Of a stretch of 64,000 bases of DNA, positions 44,856-55,600 are shown one piece after another. Positions within the stretch are counted from its first letter, which is position 1, and each line of letters starts with the position of its first letter. The position numbers and the translations under genes were made by a program. The notes beneath the pieces are model-generated. The model did not search any database. It was given only the letters and a program-made list of their open reading frames with translations, and was not told the DNA's origin. Origin of the DNA: Catonia carolina (Eukaryota > Arthropoda > Insecta > Hemiptera > Achilidae); contig JAQMRL010000011.1 of the NCBI GenBank assembly GCA_035578175.1, forward strand, positions 1,561,501 to 1,625,500, given 5' to 3'.

Positions 44856-45529
44856 ACCAAATAATTATTATAAACGAATATTTTATTAGTTAAATTTAAT
44901 AAGGTAATGTGATAAAATTTATATTTCTGTTTTGTAGATTGAAAATTTGGAAAAGTTATTAAAACTTTTATTGTACGTACAGTTTAAAATTACTTATTTT
45001 AAAATATATCTGTAAATTTGATGTATTCATTTAGAATTCTGTTGTAATTTAATATAGTGCAATAGTTTTGCACATCTGTAAATTTAACAGGATTGTATTA
45101 CCTGGTGAATAATACCAATCAACTAAGTAAACTTGCATGGATAATTTAAACTAAATCTGTAAATTGTTGGTGATTACTGAACTATAGTAGGCTATTTTGT
45201 CCAATATTACACAAATCCTGTACCCATATGTTAATATTTAACAATTTCATCACACCAATAATATAATTTACTTGTAATACGAATACTGGGTTTAGTAAAA
45301 CATATTGCAAAATCAAGTAGGCGAAGCGAATACGAAATACATGTTGTATAAATCATGTAGCCTACAATATAGTACAAGTTTCTAATGTGTAAACTGAAAT
45401 AACATGCATGTAAATTACCACGCCACAGAATCTAGAATTATTATTAAATAAATTTGCCATTAATTCTTTTGTTTCCTAATAATTAATAGGTAATTGTTTG
45501 AAAAACGATTTTAAAAATGTACCTTTATT
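44856..45529. other. AT-rich DNA, nothing recognised
   Basis: No supported feature. Confidence 0.4.
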
Positions 45530-45652
45530 GTTATTGTTGTTTAGGCCATCAGCAAAGAATTTGGTTCGAACCTCTAGAGGCTTTACTAAGTGAAACGAGA
45601 AGGGAGATGGTTTACCATTGCCTTTTTCTCTGAGTGGAAAAGTATGCTTATC
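45530..45652 (-). repeat. SINE-A copy 12, strongly 5'-truncated
   Basis: Only the 3' 120 bp or so remain, from the tail through CCTCTAGAGG and TTTACTAAGTGAAAC to ATGCTTATCA. The terminal hairpin is damaged (CAGCAAAGAATTTG). Confidence 0.8.
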
Positions 45653-46022
45653 ACCATTTCCGGACATATTTAATTTAATCGTAGGTGGGGAATTTTACTT
45701 TCAGAAGAAGAGGTACCCAGTGTTACATTTTTGATGCTTAATAACATTTCCGGATATATTTTATTTAACCATCAGTGGAGAATTTTATTTTCAGGAGAAG
45801 AGGTAACTTACCCAGTGCTGGATTTTTGATCTCTGCTCAATTTTCTCTCGTCCTAAAGTTTAGAGTTCTTTGCAGCTAGGTCACGGGCAAGTTGGTTGGA
45901 ATGGTTATCTAGTAGTTTGTGAAATTTACTATAGAAGGACGCGGTTAGTTTCTTTACTGTCAGAAGTTTGAAATCGTCTTGAAGGGTTTTATTTCTTACA
46001 TAAAAAGGAGCGCTATACATTT
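45653..46022 (-). pseudogene. Jockey-like LINE relic: C terminus and 3' UTR
   Basis: The minus-strand frame reads SAPFYVRNKTLQDD, KKLTASFYSKFHKLLDNHSN and QLARDLAAKNSKL, with a stop at 45853-45855. The 3' UTR contains a local tandem duplication of about 80 bp (CATTTCCGGA..., twice between 45655 and 45830). The coding part is cut at 46022 by the TIR element and resumes beyond it. Confidence 0.7.
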
Positions 46023-46024
46023 GG

Positions 46025-46708
46025 TTTCACGTTCAGAATCCAGTACGGAAAGTCCATAAGCAACGTATTTCGTACGGGAGTTTAAGCGGTATTACACGAT
46101 GTAAAAATATCGACTCCGCGCTACACGCCGCACGTTCTCATTTACAAACTACTATTGAATAACAAGATATGAAGTTACTGAATATTTGTATCGTTTTAAA
46201 GATCACGTACCGACAAATTATTACAGTACTGGAATTGTTCATCAGTTTTATTGTTTTTTTTTTAATTACGTTAAAGTAAAGAATAGTTATTGTTTAAATC
46301 TTGGTAAATCTTTAAATTTGACGAACAGTCGTTAGTATCTCGGAAAGGTCTACAAATGGTAATAAACCTCTCCTGGGCCAACAGTGACGGTGACGAAGAG
46401 AGACACGTCATACCTCTTTCTCTTATAAGCTACGTACCTAAGGTCTCTTATCTAAACATCAAAGTTTAATAACAACATTTAGTGTAGTAAAATACGATTA
46501 ATTAGTTAGCGAAATTTTTTTTCGCAATTTTCTGATTAAAAATGAGCTTTTCAGAGTTCAGTAAGGGGAAACTCCAAATATGTTTGCCCGTGACCTTCGG
46601 ATGGTGTCGATGGAGGAGGGTTATTGTATTGGCTGTGCCTGATGTTTACCGTACGCCTGATAGCACATTGGGTTTTCATCAGAGCTGTACTGCATTCTGA
46701 ACGTGAAA
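46025..46708. mobile_element. Non-autonomous TIR DNA element, family M2, copy 2
   Basis: The ends TTTCACGTTCAGAATCCAG (left) and the complement of ATGCATTCTGAACGTGAAA-like right end pair over about 22 bp. Subterminal sequences match 13114-13693, while the middle differs more. The 684-bp element carries no coding motif. It sits inside a LINE relic. TGG on both sides is a possible 3-bp duplication. Confidence 0.82.
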
Positions 46709-46890
46709 TGGAATTTAGAAGCGAGTCTTAATTTTGTCAGAAGGCCTGGACTAAGTTACTCTGCCTCAGCTCCAAAGAGCTATGGAAAAAGTAAGTCAAG
46801 ATTGGTTTCAAAATGGTTCCGTATATTAAAATTTTAAAACGGTGGCTCAATTTTGATTTAGGGTTAATCAAGCAGAAGAGTAGCTTCTTG
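46709..46890 (-). pseudogene. Jockey-like LINE relic continuing beyond the TIR element
   Basis: The minus strand reads LINPKSKLSHRFKILIYGTI and LKPILTY, then SNLVQAF with a frameshift. This is the region that normally precedes APFYV in the thumb, so it and 45853-46022 are two halves of one copy. Confidence 0.6.
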
Positions 46891-47085
46891 GGGCAGTTAT
46901 TTAAATCTGTGCATAAAATTTCTTTCGAAATGTACCATGGTGATTGTGTAAATGTTCTGAGAATTTTAGATTGGTATCTTTAAATTTTTTCTACGTTAGA
47001 ATTACTGGTTGTTACCCAAAGTTGAATTCCATAAGTCCATATGAAATACAAAATGGCCTTGTGTACAAGAACTTTGCTCGAAAGG
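46891..47085 (-). pseudogene. Second Jockey-like LINE relic
   Basis: Minus-strand KVLVHKAILYFIWTYGIQLW, then YQSKILRTFTQSPWYISKEI and LCTDLN. The segment repeats the domain region found in the neighbouring relic, so two different copies abut head to tail. One in-frame stop interrupts it. Confidence 0.65.
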
Positions 47086-47868
47086 GAAAAATAAATACTA
47101 AGTACTACAACAGTACGACTACAATATATTTTAATCGGTATTTCACATGTATATTAACAAGGAGATTATACGTAATAAAACAAAGGAAAAACATAAAATT
47201 TTATTATTATTATTATTATTAATTTACGTATGTCATAATAGTGATCACAATTCTAAGTAACAGTTACTTTCTTTGCAAATTTTTCTTTTATTTTCAACAT
47301 AAATTGGTTTGATTTAAATAAAAAGGGAAGAAAACGTTGTAAAGATCATTGAATCTGATTGTAATTCGTGTAATACGGCGATTACGATTGGTTAAGTAGT
47401 TTTCTTACCTCAAGCAGTAGTGATTCATTAAAAAAATTCTATATTATCGTTTTATAAAATAACCTATTAGATCATTACCTATTACAATCTTTTTAACCTT
47501 GATCTTAACTTATATTCTACAATATGATAAAGTATTCTTTTTGAAGTTTCTTTTAATCATGTTTTATACTTTTTATATTCACTTAACACGTATGCTAATG
47601 TTGTATTTTATGAAGTTAAAGTTTTCATTATTATTCATAACGTGTTGTTCTTTATTGTTCATTAAAACTTAAACAATGTAATGTTATATCTAAATGTATT
47701 ATTTAATAAAGCGTATTAAAATAAATTGGCGGTATTCCTCTTTATTTTTATTTCGTTTGCATGATTTGAGAATAAAAACTTACAATTAAAGATAAGTCAG
47801 AAGTACTCAAGATAGTTTATAAACAAATATTTTTCTTATCAACTTAAACATCTTATTTTCTCTATTGA
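47086..47868. other. AT-rich DNA with a short TTA run
   Basis: (TTA)n at about 47201-47221. Nothing else is supported. Confidence 0.4.
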
Positions 47869-47906
47869 TGTTGTTTAGGTCATAAGGCGAAAGGGTGATT
47901 ACAATC
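47869..47906 (-). repeat. SINE-A copy 13, 3'-end scrap
   Basis: GTTGTTTAGGTCATAAGGCG then AAAGGGTGATTACAA resemble only the 3' terminus of SINE-A. It is adjacent to repeat D2. Confidence 0.5.
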
Positions 47907-48121
47907 AAATTTTTCGAGAAATGATAATTAAATTTAGGCAATAGATTTTCTCAACGTTTTATGTTAAATTTGTATCTGTAGCCTTAACCATAACTTTTTT
48001 ACTGACCAACAGGAGAACTCCTGTTCTTACTGGTTGGATGGGTAAACGGAGAACATAACTGTGTTTATTTCACTGCTAATAAAGTCACATAGTAACAGGT
48101 CTACGTTAATAAACAAATGTT
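47907..48121 (+). repeat. Dispersed repeat D2, copy 2
   Basis: Second copy of 36427-36637. SINE-A copy 14 begins where this repeat ends (AAACAAATGTTG). Confidence 0.7.
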
Positions 48122-48510
48122 GTTGTTTAGGTCAACATCCAAAAGGCTTGTTTGAACCTCTAGAGGTTTCGCTAACGAGAAGTGAAGTGGTGTTTACCTA
48201 TGCCTTCCTCACTGAGTTGAAAGAGTAGGTATGCTTATCAGCATTCCAGGCCCTCCGAACAGCACCTAATCTTCACCCTGCAAATGCCACATTCACTTCA
48301 TTTACCACAGGGTTTGGCTGTAAAGCGAAATTCACGACTCTCACAGGCGATAACTCTAAATAGTGTCTTTCACACCTTCACCTCTTCTGTTCTTAAATAG
48401 TTCAGTCATCTAACAGACTACGTGATAAGGAACAGAACTATTTTTTTTGTAGCCCTGGAAACTGCAGATGGACTGCAATTAGTTTAACACTCCACCAACC
48501 AGTTATGGGC
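48121..48510 (-). repeat. SINE-A copy 14, left arm of a foldback
   Basis: A full-length but diverged copy. It shares private changes with copy 15 that are absent from other copies, such as the shortened CAGTCATCTAACAGACTACG in place of the usual TTAATTGGCTGACC region. The two therefore arose by inverted duplication and not by two independent insertions. Confidence 0.85.
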
Positions 48511-48954
48511 TTAAAAACAACTGTTATTAAAAGAAAAAAATTAGTTATAAATAATTTATATTTTTGGAAGTTCATCTTGCTGCTCACAACCTCAATATTC
48601 TTTCACTGTACGTTTTACTTCTTCCTTCCGTCCAACCTCTGCTGTATTTTTCTCTTCATAAAAAACCCAACAGTTTTTTAAGTTTCTGAACTTAATTCAA
48701 TCCAATATGTTTTCTTTGATTTATTAAAATATCTTTAAGGTACTTTATGACTTCTTTAAAATAATTATCCGACGTGGTAGGTCCTCTATGATTTAATATA
48801 GCTTATGAAAAGAAAACACAGCAGAGGTTGGGCGGAAGGAAGAAGTAAAACGTACAGTAAAAGAATATTGAGTTGTGAACAGCAAGATGAACTTCCAAAA
48901 AATATAAAATTATCTATAATTAAACTTTTTTCTTTTAATAACATTTGTTTTTAT
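48511..48954. repeat. Inner arms and loop of the 1.2-kb inverted duplication
   Basis: 48511-48660 (GGAAGTTCATCTTGCTGCTC, CTTCTTCCTTCCGTCCAACC) is complementary to 48805-48954 (GGTTGGGCGGAAGGAAGAAG, GAGCAGCAAGATGAACTTCC-like with one change). About 145 bp (48661-48804) forms the unpaired loop. Confidence 0.88.
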
Positions 48955-49333
48955 GCCCATAACGGGTAGGTGGAGTGTTAAATTAATTCCACTCCATCTG
49001 CAATTTCCAGGGCTACAAAAAGTAGTTCTGTTTCTTATCACGTAGTCTGTTATATGACTGAACTATTTAAGAACAGAACAGGTAGAGGTGTGAAAGACAC
49101 TAGTCATCTGAGAGTAATGAATTTCACAATACAGGCAGACACTGTGGCGAATGAAGTGAAGGTGTCATTTACAGGGTGAAAAGTAGGTGCTCTTCAGTTG
49201 GCCTGGCATGCTGACAAGCATAATTTTTCACTCAGTGAGGAAACCAATGGTAAACCACCTCACTCCTCGTTTTACTTAGTTAAGCCTCTAGAGATTCAAA
49301 CGAGCCTTTCGGCTGATGACCTAAACAATAAAC
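48955..49333 (+). repeat. SINE-A copy 15, right arm of a foldback
   Basis: Complement of copy 14 with the shared private changes. It ends CTAAACAATAAACATTATC, running straight into a LINE 3' UTR. Confidence 0.85.
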
Positions 49334-49530
49334 ATTATCAAACCCACAACTACCACAAAATCCATAGTTGACTAAAAGGATGCTGGATTTGGGATATTTT
49401 ATAAAACACCAACGAGGATTTGCCACTGGTGATTCTCTTAATTAAGACGAAAACAGGACATTACCATACATACCTCATAAATACTACTGGTTTTATAAAT
49501 ATACGGTTGTAGTAGTTAATAAAGTAAAAA
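49334..49530 (+). repeat. Jockey-like LINE 3' end relic
   Basis: CAAACCCACAACTACCACAA, AAAACACCAACGAGGATTTG, AATTAAGACGAAAACAGGAC and CATACATACCTCATAAATAC match 2250-2480. TTGCC-ACT-GGTGA at 49420-49432 takes the place of the AATG stem-loop. Confidence 0.7.
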
Positions 49531-50434
49531 ATAATTTTATTTGAATTTAATTATAATTTTATAATTTATTTTATTTCAAATTCTAGCCAGTAAATCCCAC
49601 ATTCTAAAATAAATGATAAATGTAGGGTCGAAAACATGCAAATTAAAATAATGAATAATTATACCGGAGGTTTTTTTAGATGCAACACTTTGTAGTTTAT
49701 CCAATTGTACCCTTTTGTTAAATTATTAATTTTTTGCGATTATTCCTGATAATTTCCTTACATGTCTTTATGTAATAATAAACACTTCTTAGTTTTCCAA
49801 GAAATAATTTTATCAAGTTACGTCATTTAAAAGTAGGATTGTATTTTATTTATATGACAGCCGGTCTTTAATAAAAATACAAAAACAAATAAATATTTTT
49901 TATCTTGTAATGTTGTTCTTTGTCTTTTATTTTTAATGCAACACGAAACTATTGTAAATTAATTTTTTTTAAACTTATTTAGTTTATTTAAACTCACATC
50001 GTTAGCTTGGTCATTAGCGACTATCGTGGGTTTTGGTACTGTAAAATATGGTTTCTTAAAAATCACTAGCAACAGTTTTATGAACAAAGAAAAATAATAT
50101 ATTGTGATAATATCGAAAAGGAAAGAGTCTTCGAGAACGACCGAGAGTTAAAAAATGTTAACGTAAATAATAAGAGTAATAAATAGGGTTTTCCAAGAAA
50201 TATTAAGTGTAATATAATATGGTCTTTTATAGTACAGGTAGTACAGGTTTATTGTTCCACGGGTATTGTGAGAGCCGGGTATCTATTTAGAAATTGGCCT
50301 TTTTGTAACTCCTTCTTTTCAGTTATAATTTGTTTACAGTTGTTAAGATTTATTCAGAAGCCGTCAGAAGGATTTTGTATTTTATTATATCGAAAATCTC
50401 TGTCTTTTCTCGAACTCTCCATTAGCCTACCTAT
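49531..50434. other. AT-rich DNA, nothing recognised
   Basis: No gene is supported in this 0.9 kb. Confidence 0.4.
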
Positions 50435-50773
50435 AGTTCAGCCGCTCTAAGTTTGCTCCTACTGTCAACAAACCAAAACCAGCTACTACAGGGTGCACGC
50501 TAGAGTCCGTGACTTTATGGATGTCGTATTCCCATTAAGATAACTATTTTTTAAATTATAAGTACTTAAAGTACTAAAAAAATCAGTCGTGATGTGATGT
50601 AGGCCTAACAATTTAATTTAGAAAAATACTTTTAAAAGTATTTTGTATTTAAATACTTTTTATATTATTTAGTTGTTACTTTTTAATCAGCGTGTACACA
50701 TTTAGATATAATGCGCATGCTCAGTGACGTCATTATTTGTTTACATTAGGAGCAAACTTAGAACGGCTGAACT
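50435..50773. mobile_element. Small TIR element M5 (339 bp)
   Basis: A 27-bp inverted repeat (left AGTTCAGCCGCTCTAAGTTT..., 50435-50461; right 50747-50773) matches at 26 positions. TA-rich flanks (TAT left, TTATA right) suggest a 2-3 bp target duplication but do not settle it. There is no coding capacity. A perfect CRE palindrome TGACGTCA lies at 50725-50732, just inside the right repeat. Confidence 0.8.
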
Positions 50774-50858
50774 TTATATAAGCGCCGGTTTGTTTACGTT
50801 CTAGTTTTAGTCTCAATTTGTTTGTGTTTGAGTGAGCGAATCGCGTAGTGCATAACGG
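50725..50858 (+). promoter_or_regulatory. Promoter-like stretch with CRE, TATA box and possible first exon
   Basis: TGACGTCA (50725-50732) is followed 43 bp on by TATATAAG (50775-50782), a strong TATA box. Below it are a pyrimidine/T-rich possible start region near 50805-50815 and then CATAACGG/GTATGT, a good splice donor with GT at 50859-50860. No ATG-initiated frame of note occurs, so a non-coding first exon is the simplest reading. No initiator matches the consensus fully. This is inferred from motifs alone. Confidence 0.4.
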
Positions 50859-51030
50859 GTATGTTAGGAAAGGTTAACGTTACTGTTTATTGTTTAAAGT
50901 TTATTATGTATAATCTTTGTTAGATATATTTAGGAAATTGGTTAAGTTATTTATATTATTAGTTAATTATAATTAGTTTGTTTTTTATTAAGTAATCTAA
51001 TAGAAATATACTTGTTACTTGTAATAAATA

Positions 51031-51424
51031 CTTTTTGCTCATATCACGCAGGTGAAGTCTTAAATTATTTACACTCAATCTGCTATTTCCAGGGCTAAAA
51101 AAAAATATTTCTGTTTCTTATCATACGATCAGCCAATAATATTACTGCATTTAAGAAGAGGAGAGGTAGAGATGTAAAAGACACTAGTTAGAGTTATCTC
51201 CTCTGAGAGTAATGAATTTCATTATAAAGCCATACCCTGTGGTGAATGAGGTGAAGGTGTCAATTGCAGGGTGGAAAGTAGATGCTTTTTGGAGGGCCCG
51301 GAATGCTGATAAGCACACTTTTTCACTCGGTAAGGAAGGCATAGGTAAATCACCTCACTCCTCGTTTTACCTACTAAAGGCTCTACAGGTTCAAACCAGC
51401 CTTTCGGCTGAGGACCTAAACAAC
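51031..51424 (+). mobile_element. SINE-A copy 16, full length with target duplications
   Basis: The 394-bp copy lies between AATAAATA at 51023-51030 and 51425-51432. The A/T-only duplication is less specific than in other copies, but the element length fits. The sense frame is open for 73 codons (51212-51433), starting MNFIIKPYPVVNEVKVSIAG. Confidence 0.85.
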
Positions 51425-51432
51425 AATAAATA

Positions 51433-51975
51433 ATTTAAACTAAATAAATAAAAAGTAATTTTAAACTTTATTGTACAATTATATAGTTTACCCAGATCCC
51501 GAAACGGACCTTAGAGATGAGTGCTACATTATTTTTAAAATATTCAAAACACAGACACCTTTTGCATCATAGTGGTGCTCTAAACATAAAAATTGAGAGT
51601 AATTTAAAAGAATATTTTGGAAACCGATTAAATAGGTAAAAAGTTACTATTTTTGAGAAATGTTGATGTATCACAACTCATGAACGAGATTTTCAAGTTA
51701 AAATATTCAAACTGTTCACAAAGAAATTTTTTAATTCGGCTATAATATTAATCTCGTTTTTATTAAATTATTAGGTTAACAGACATGTTATTAATGAAAT
51801 AATTTATCCTTTTACAATATTTTGGTTTACAAAAGTAGCCGTAAAGGTTTATAGAAAAAATGTTATGTTGAAGGGATTCCCTTTAAAAAAAACTGATAAC
51901 TATTCATTGTTTGCTTTAAATTTTAATCTTTAAAATATGATATGTTCAGGTAAAAATATTTACGTTATGTACAAA
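51433..51975. other. AT-rich DNA, nothing recognised
   Basis: No supported feature. Confidence 0.4.
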
Positions 51976-52254
51976 CAATCCACTGATTTGGTCTAGTGGT
52001 AAAGTTGTCGCCGCGAGTCAACAATTTGACAGCTGATATACGGAGACGAAGGTTCTGTGGTTCAAATTCTATAAAAGGTAGTTACTTTCATACGAATCTG
52101 AATACCAGACAGTGGTAGCCGGTGTATTTTGATGGTTGGGATTAAATTAATCATACTTCTCAGGAATGGTCGGCCTGAACAAGTAGGCTACTAGACTACA
52201 CCTCATTTACAAGTCGTATACCATTCTCATCTCATTGGGTCATTGGGTTGCTTA
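51976..52254 (+). repeat. tRNA-derived SINE copy (family F2)
   Basis: Box A-like GGTCTAGTGGTAAAGTTG is followed by box B-like GTGGTTCAAATTCT (ending near 52070). The body TACGAATCTGAATACC, AGTGGTAGCCGGTGTA and CATTGGGTTGCTTACC matches 6340-6592. It is the best-preserved head of the family. Confidence 0.78.
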
Positions 52255-53300
52255 CCAAATTCAACACACTTTAGGGTTAAAAAATGAATATCCTATTTTA
52301 AGTCCCAGTGAAATCAAATTGCAGTTTCACACTTAAGTTAGATTTACTTTTCTAAATTCTATAATATTTTGTACAAAAGGGGTGAAATGTTTGTAAATAA
52401 TTAAACTACACACAATTATCTACTGTTTTTATTAAGTAAATCAGTACTACTGTTAACATATATTTTATAATGTTATAACGATGATTTTGTTTTTGAGTAA
52501 GTTTTAAATTTTTCTTCAATTCTGTTTGTAACTAAAGTTATATTTTGATTGGTTTGGTAACTGTTGTACGACTATACTTTTTCCAGTAACGATTTTGAGA
52601 TTGAGTTTTATTTATAATTTAAAAATTGCAATATTTTTTTAAGTAAGACAGGCACGTCAATTAATACTACTCAGTTTCGTAACACTGCACAGTTATACAC
52701 AATTTTTTTTAACAGACTTTGTCATGATGGTGTTTACTATTATTTTTAGTCTTCTACGTCTCACTATTTACACAATTAAATTAACAAAATATTATAGAGC
52801 GTCAATAAACCGAAATTAATGATGATACAGAAATTGGAATATTTTAACCTAGAAGAAATTTAAAAAAAAAATTAAGTTCACATGTATTCTGTGTCATAAA
52901 TATATTTCTAAGTTTATATAATCAATAGTCAGAAATATTTAAATGTTTTCCTAATTTAAATAATTTTAAAAACGTACTGAAGGCTTGGTTGTTTTCCATT
53001 CAGTCTGTAATATATTTGTTTAAAGTAATCCAATAAAAAGTTTCATAGTAATGTAAATGGTTTCTTATTTTAGGGCTAGGTAGTTCGAAATTACGGTAGC
53101 TATTTAAAAGGAATTTAACTAACTTTAGTTATAGATAATATTGTTACGAGGAGCAGTATTATTTCAAATTGACTATTCCCGGCTGTCAATTTAGTACAAA
53201 CGGTAGTAGAAAAATTCTAGAATCTTAATTTTTTAAATTTCGGTAAACTGACGCTCTTTAATATGCTCAATTTACACAAGTTCTTCTTGAATTGAAGTAA
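52255..53300. other. AT-rich DNA, probably 3' UTR and downstream of the minus-strand gene
   Basis: The part nearest 53300 must hold the 3' UTR of the gene below. No single poly(A) signal could be chosen. Confidence 0.35.
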
Positions 53301-53424
53301 TTATCTGCAACTTCGACCTCTTCTTGCTAACTGATGACATAAATTCGGTGATCCCATGATGTCTCCCATAAATACACTCAGCATGTAGTACTGTTTTTTA
53401 CCTTCTGGTGAATTTTGATATTTT
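53301..53424 (-). CDS. Terminal coding exon of a four-cysteine secreted-type protein
   Basis: A minus-strand exon with acceptor TTTTATGTTGCAG ending at 53425. It codes KYQNSPEGKKQYYMLSVF, MGDIMGSPNLCHQL and ARRGRSCR, then TAA at 53301-53303. Its first base completes the AG left over from the exon at 55601-55784, so the two exons join in phase. GDIMGSPNLCHQLARRG is not repeat-like, and base use is that of a coding exon. I recall similar uncharacterised arthropod proteins with paired cysteines, but I cannot name a family or function. The last two of four cysteines are here. Confidence 0.8.
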
Positions 53425-54734
53425 CTGCAACATAAAATAAAATTTCATTACAGTTAGTAATTTAAAAAAATCAATATTTTGGCCTATTACAATTATTACA
53501 GGCGATGCATTATAAACAAGTTTATTTTTATTACTAAATACAAATTACTCTCGGGTTACTTAAACCGTTTACAAATTAAGTATTAGAGCTTATTAAATTT
53601 ATTAACAACTTACGGGCTAACTTTTATCAAATGGATTAGAACATAATTTACTTCGGTGAAGTGTCCATATTATTAGTGGTGTCCATATTATTATTATTGG
53701 TGGGGTTTAAAATTGTCATCTATCATTTTGTTTTGTCCGGCCGTCCGTCTGTCACACCCAGATGCCAGAAACTACAAGAGATATCAATAAACGGTTTTCG
53801 GATTTGTAATCTACACATAATGTTCAGACCCTGGATAGGGTTTGAACATTATGGATAGGGTTTGACCGCAAATTGCCCAAAACCGGAAGTCACGAAATCA
53901 AGGTCGGAATGTGGAAACTAAAATGGTGTCATTCGATTCCTATTAAAAAGTACATAGTTATCACTAATGGTTTTTGCCATGGGTAAGTCTTTTTAAGAAT
54001 TGCCACCACCTATGAGACGCGTCGTTTGGTGAAGAGGATTTTTTCTAATACCTAAATATGAATTGTTCAAGTAGTATGTAGTGTAGATATTAATACTGCA
54101 GAAGTAGTTTAAGAAATAATGTTATGGAACCTGAGACTTAATCCAGATTTTACTTTGTTCACAGGTTAGAAGTGGTATCCCACCATTAGAATTATTTTTT
54201 ACAGTTGCCCAGAAGTTAGTGAAATTTATTTCTCTTCACCGTCAGCATCATCTTGAAGAACACGAATTAGGCCTCCTGGGCTGCTCCAGCCTCAAACTTA
54301 GTAATTTACCCTTTCTTAAAGAAGTTAGGATGCCCATTTCCTCCAAGGTTGTTCAAGATAAAGTTGTACAATTGGCTTGTAAATGAACACTTCTTGGGTC
54401 ATCGATCCACACCAAATGACCATACCACTCTTCCACTTATTTTTTTCAAATTAAATATTTTTAAAAGTCATTTTAAGTTTGCAATGAAAATACTTATAAA
54501 AAATTTTTCAAACATGTGAAATATTATCTAAGATTAACATTGACCCAAAATACTTAATGTAAGAGCTCAGAATGTTGAATTTTAATAGTTAAATATATCA
54601 GTCTAATAAATTTCTCCTGTGGAAGATAAGTTTATTTGATTTGCAGTAAATTTTAAAAAATAATTTTATTTTCATAAAAATATTCTTTAGAAGATAAAAT
54701 CAGACATTCTAATGATGAAATATATCTGTAACTA

Positions 54735-54744
54735 TACAGTTTAG
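54735..54744. repeat. Target-site duplication of the intronic LINE, low-coordinate copy
   Basis: TACAGTTTAG, identical to 55527-55536. Confidence 0.85.
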
Positions 54745-55526
54745 GTTTTTTTTTTTTGAATAACTGTAAATCTACGATCTGCTCTCATAGAACAATGAGT
54801 AGATGTGTTGTAAGTATAAATCTTGAGTAAATAATACCCCTTGGTATTACTCTATAAAATTTCCCATTTTGTTGAATTGATCTTGCCAGGAATGTAAAAT
54901 AAATTACACAATCACATATTAAAATAATTCTGTAGGGTGTAGTCTGCATAGTCTTCTGTGTGTTCCACTGTTGTCTAGGAGATTGATGGCTTCTGGATTC
55001 TGATGATTTTCAAGTCTTGTTTGGTAACTGGTGCAAAATTTCTGTATAGCTTCGTGTACCGTGGGAGTGTTCGTGTCTCTGTGCAATATAGTGTTGGATA
55101 TGTACCAAGGTGAGTCCATGATGTTTCGAAGTATTTTTGACTGAAACCGTTGAATTATTTCAATGTTACTGTGACTTGCTGTGCCCCAGAGTTGTATCCC
55201 ATATGTCCACACAGGTTTAAGTACAGTTTTATAAATTAACAATTTGTTTTGTGCCGATAATTTGGATTTTCCATTAAGCATCCAATACAGCTGTTGGTAT
55301 TTAAGATTTAACTGTTTTCGTTTGTTCCATATGTGAGTCCTCCATGTTAGACGCCTGTCCAGGTGGAGGCCAAGATATTTTGCCGTATCGGATTGTGGAA
55401 TTTGTGCGTTGTTCAAGAACACTGGTGAACATGTTTCCCGTTTTAGTGTAAATGTGACGTGCAGACTCTTGTGTTCATTTGTTTGTATACGCCACTTTTT
55501 TTGCCAATTTTGTACGCTGTCTAAAG
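54745..55526 (-). mobile_element. 5'-truncated Jockey-like LINE in the intron
   Basis: A minus-strand copy, in the same direction as the gene, flanked by perfect 10-bp duplications TACAGTTTAG (54735-54744 and 55527-55536). It starts in the reverse transcriptase after YADD and ends in about 12 A (T run at 54746-54757). Its 3' UTR has the stem-loop AATACC-AAGG-GGTATT (54833-54848 on the minus strand). It belongs to a different subfamily from 33608-34530. Confidence 0.9.
54919..55526 (-). pseudogene. Reverse transcriptase thumb/C-terminal remnant
   Basis: The frame is open from the truncation point to a stop at 54919-54921, about 200 codons. It reads WQKKWRIQTNEHKSLHVTF, AKYLGLHLDRRLTWRTHI, LKPVWTYGIQLWGTA, RFQSKILRNIMDSPWYI and HRRLCRLHPTELF. 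The order of motifs is the same as in 33608-34305. The catalytic YADD segment and everything upstream are missing. No internal stop is present, which agrees with a fairly recent insertion. Confidence 0.88.
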
Positions 55527-55600
55527 TACAGTTTAGCTAAACAAAATCAAATGTTAAAAATGTAAAAAAGTACAGGAATTAAATGATAGTTTACTCTCAC

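Larger units (their letters stand above)
53425..55600 (-). other. Intron of the four-cysteine gene
   Basis: A 2,176-bp GT-AG intron: donor TTAG/GTGAGAGT at 55600, acceptor TTGCAG at 53425. It contains a repeat-like patch at 53655-53900 (GTCCGGCCGTCCGTCTGTCA; GGATAGGGTTTGA twice), a degraded coding-like patch near 54360-54420 (minus, WYGHLVWIDDPRSV, reminiscent of LINE C termini), and a Jockey-like LINE at 54745-55526. Confidence 0.75.
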
